A DNA stretch of 7,619 bases from Candidatus Bathyarchaeota archaeon (GTDB lineage: Archaea; Thermoproteota; Bathyarchaeia; 40CM-2-53-6; RBG-13-38-9), in the NCBI GenBank assembly GCA_007050885.1, contig SMYQ01000012.1:1-7619 (forward strand), given 5' to 3'. The notes under the pieces are model-generated. The model did no database searches. It saw nothing but the letters and a program-made list of their open reading frames with translations, and was not told the origin of the DNA. This document shows, piece by piece, positions 5,632 through 7,619 of the stretch (position 1 is its first letter; each line of letters begins with the position of its first letter). A program made the translations under genes and the position numbers.

Positions 5632-6411
5632 ATGGTTTGCATAATGCGTCTCAGATGTCACACATTATTCATATTGTTGGCATTAGCCATTATTGCAGGA
5701 AACATTTACCCTGCAAACGCTTCAGGAGTAGTTATTCTCGATAACCATTCATCATATATAGCTTTGAGCGGAGCTCTACATGTCGTGGGGGAGGTCAACA
5801 ACACCGGTGAAACAAATGCTAACGATGTCGTCATCAGCTTGACTTACTACGATGTAGATGATCGGGCCATAGCCTCCGGCTCTTCTTCTGTTTTACAAGA
5901 GATATTGCTTCCTGGAATGAAGGCCCCTTTTGATGCGGTTCTTACTGGCTCTCCTGTTGTGCAACAAGTCGATCGTTATGAACTCGAGGTGTCTTTTTCT
6001 GAAACAGATAAGGTATTAAATCGAACTCTAGTGGTTCAATCATACAGCTTTCTTTCAAACATCACGGGATCATTTCATGTTGTGGCTGAGGTTAAGAATA
6101 ATGGAACTACTATCTCCAATGCAACAAATGCCATTACGACTTGTTATGATTCTTCTGGCACTGTCGTTGCGGCTAAACAATCTCAACTAATGAATCTGAA
6201 TCCAGGACAAACAGCATATTTCGACATGACAATCGATCAACCCCAAAGTACAAAGATAACCAGTTATGAAGTTAGCGCGATCAGTAGCGAAGCTATTATT
6301 ATTCCTGAGTTTTCATCTACACTAATTATTTTATTGATTGGATGTTTGCTTGTCTTAACAATTAGTAGAATGAGAAAGGATCCATTCCATTCAATTATTC
6401 GAACTCGATAG
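5632..6411 (+). CDS. Secreted twin-domain surface protein with PEF-type C-terminal anchor
   Basis: The 259-residue protein has a Sec-type signal peptide: basic MRLRCH, a hydrophobic core (about 11-22), and a likely cut after PANA at residue 30. Two similar beta-rich domains follow (about 36-121 and 136-217). They share a core seen as ALHVVGEVNNTGE (48-60) and SFHVVAEVKNNGT (147-159), later a LLPGM/LNPGQ turn with PFD/YFD (92-101, 189-198) and a closing RYELEVS/SYEVSAI strand. This is the pattern of FxLYD- or CARDB-like extracellular domains that carry adhesion or binding roles. Six N-glycosylation sequons occur (N38, N56, N130, N143, N157, N163). The end is IPEF (224-227), a membrane helix (229-244) and a basic SRMRK, as in archaeal PEF-CTERM sorting signals. 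It is probably anchored on the cell surface. The nearby glycosyltransferases could modify it or its relatives. The last 17 bases overlap the GMP synthase gene tail to tail. Confidence 0.85.
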   Translation: MVCIMRLRCHTLFILLALAIIAGNIYPANASGVVILDNHSSYIALSGALHVVGEVNNTGETNANDVVISLTYYDVDDRAIASGSSSVLQEILLPGMKAPFDAVLTGSPVVQQVDRYELEVSFSETDKVLNRTLVVQSYSFLSNITGSFHVVAEVKNNGTTISNATNAITTCYDSSGTVVAAKQSQLMNLNPGQTAYFDMTIDQPQSTKITSYEVSAISSEAIIIPEFSSTLIILLIGCLLVLTISRMRKDPFHSIIRTR

Positions 6412-7606
6412 TAGCTGGTGGCTTGGGAGTTAAGTCATAATACACAGTAGATACTTTTGTACATTGTTTAATAATCTTTGAAGAGGTTGATTTCAGCTTT
6501 CTCCAATCTAGTTTAACTGGTTGCGCTGTCAGGAACTTATCTGTATTTATGGCTCGTATGATAGCTGCATGGGGTTTTCTTTTTTCAATTCTTTTAATTT
6601 CTAGAAGAAGACGGATATAATTTAGATTATCTCTTACCAATTGCGAGCATTCAGTAATAAGTTTCCCAATTATTTCATCCATTTCTTCTTTAATTGTTGG
6701 AGAAAATGTTATCCCAGCCATTTGTCCATAGAGCCTTTTTTCCTCTACTACTCCAGTTGCCATATTCTCTAGAATACTTACATTGAAATCTTTACTTTCT
6801 AAATTCAAAAGTTCTGATAGATCTTTTGATAAACCATATGTTTCCATTCCTTTATATGGAATATCTTCTATTATTGCGGCAAAATATTGTTGGGCTCCAC
6901 AATTTTTCAAGGCTTTTTCGATTATTTCTGTTGCTGTTTTAAGCTGTTGTAGTTTACCTTGAGATATAGTTCCAACACATCTGACCATTAGTCCGGGTCC
7001 TGGGAAAGGTTGTCTTTCAGACATTTCTTTGGGAAACCCAAGTTTTCGTGAGAGAATTCTGACTTGTGGTTTGTATAGGCTAGCTACTGGTTCAACTACT
7101 TTGTATCCGTATCTCTCTTTAGGATCAATTCCTATCTGCTCAAGTACGTTATGTTGTGTTTTGACTCCGCCTTTTGTTTCTATAAGATCTGGAGCAATTG
7201 TTCCTTGAACTAGCCACTTGCATTTTTCTTTTTTTGCTGTATCTGCTAGTGTTGAGTAGAAGGTGTGTCTGAAGGCTTTTCGTTTTTCTTCTGCGTCTGT
7301 TAAACCTTCCAGATTTTTCATGAAACGTTTTTGCGCTTTAACTATTTTGAGGGGTAGTTTGAGTGGTGGTTTTGCCAAGTATTTTTTTACTGTTTCAGGT
7401 TCCCTTTTTCTCATGAAATTAGTATCGATGAATACGCAGACGAGGTTCTTGCCTATTGCTTTTCTTGTAAGCGCTGCACATGTAGTGCTGTCAACACCAC
7501 CTGATACTGCAATAATTGCTTTTTCATTTCCTAGAATCTTTTTGATTTCTTCTGTTTGAAACTGTATGAAATTGTTAGCATCAAAATTTTCCGTCTCAGA
7601 TGACAT
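6395..7606 (-). CDS. GMP synthase ATP-pyrophosphatase subunit (split archaeal type), with insert
   Basis: The family adenylates XMP with ATP and aminates it to GMP, using ammonia from a separate glutamine amidotransferase subunit. Visible parts in 403 residues: the PP-loop SGGVDST (35-41); FIDTNFMRK (59-67); QGTIAPDLIE (134-143); the lid-loop region VKTQHNV (148-154); PFPGPGLMVR (200-209); and the C-terminal dimerisation domain ending KPPATIEFE (395-403), the family's normal end. Only 34 residues precede the PP-loop, so no amidotransferase domain is fused; the partner gene must lie elsewhere. Usual archaeal subunits have about 310 residues; this one is longer because of extra sequence at about 250-345 inside the dimerisation domain. 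The lid motif also differs from the usual K-S/T-HHNVGG. The start ATG at 7606 is fixed by an in-frame TGA at 7610-7612. A divergent paralogue with another substrate is possible. Confidence 0.85.
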   Translation of the reverse strand: MSSETENFDANNFIQFQTEEIKKILGNEKAIIAVSGGVDSTTCAALTRKAIGKNLVCVFIDTNFMRKREPETVKKYLAKPPLKLPLKIVKAQKRFMKNLEGLTDAEEKRKAFRHTFYSTLADTAKKEKCKWLVQGTIAPDLIETKGGVKTQHNVLEQIGIDPKERYGYKVVEPVASLYKPQVRILSRKLGFPKEMSERQPFPGPGLMVRCVGTISQGKLQQLKTATEIIEKALKNCGAQQYFAAIIEDIPYKGMETYGLSKDLSELLNLESKDFNVSILENMATGVVEEKRLYGQMAGITFSPTIKEEMDEIIGKLITECSQLVRDNLNYIRLLLEIKRIEKRKPHAAIIRAINTDKFLTAQPVKLDWRKLKSTSSKIIKQCTKVSTVYYDLTPKPPATIEFE

Positions 7607-7619
7607 GAATCAAAAGAAA

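Noticed and set aside
7263..7559. 98-codon plus-strand frame opposite the GMP synthase N-terminal domain
   Set aside because: It covers the PP-loop region on the other strand; its length follows from few stop codons opposite Lys/Glu-rich coding sequence.

Overview
The window looks like a stretch of an AT-rich archaeal chromosome. The reasons are a stand-alone ATP-pyrophosphatase subunit of GMP synthase (archaea often split GMP synthase into two proteins), an archaeal-style type IA topoisomerase with two C-terminal zinc ribbons, a surface protein ending in an IPEF-membrane-basic tail, and TATA-like boxes about 25-30 bases upstream of starts that lack good Shine-Dalgarno sequences. A Bathyarchaeia/TACK-type lineage seems the best guess, but nothing in the window proves it. 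Seven protein genes fill almost all of it; I see no RNA genes, CRISPR arrays or mobile elements.

Layout. Positions 1-198 are a leader region with a promoter for a small four-helix membrane protein (199-630, +). A block of three minus-strand genes follows: topA (4783-2696), a multi-pass cellulose-synthase-like family 2 glycosyltransferase (2601-1306) and a soluble dolichyl-phosphate-mannose-synthase-like glycosyltransferase (1284-577). The two glycosyltransferases are 21 bases apart and read as one operon with its own TATA box in the gap after topA. Upstream of topA lies an unknown integral membrane protein (5468-4887, -), cut off from topA by a hairpin with a GNRA tetraloop and a U-run, a very clean terminator. 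A divergent intergenic region (5469-5631) then serves that gene and a secreted, twin-domain, probably N-glycosylated surface protein (5632-6411, +). The last gene, complete within the window, is the GMP synthase ATP-pyrophosphatase subunit (7606-6395, -).

How they fit together. The two glycosyltransferases and the sequon-rich surface protein point to cell-envelope glycan assembly: polyprenyl-phosphate sugar donors, a membrane polysaccharide synthase, and a glycosylated, membrane-anchored target. This link is inferred from family roles and proximity. topA and the GMP synthase subunit are housekeeping genes.

Points most worth a second look: the GMP synthase subunit is about 90 residues longer than its family because of an insert in its C-terminal dimerisation domain, and it has a changed lid-loop motif; two matched 14-bp palindromes exactly 42 bp apart lie upstream of topA; and both convergent gene pairs overlap in their coding 3' ends (54 and 17 bp).
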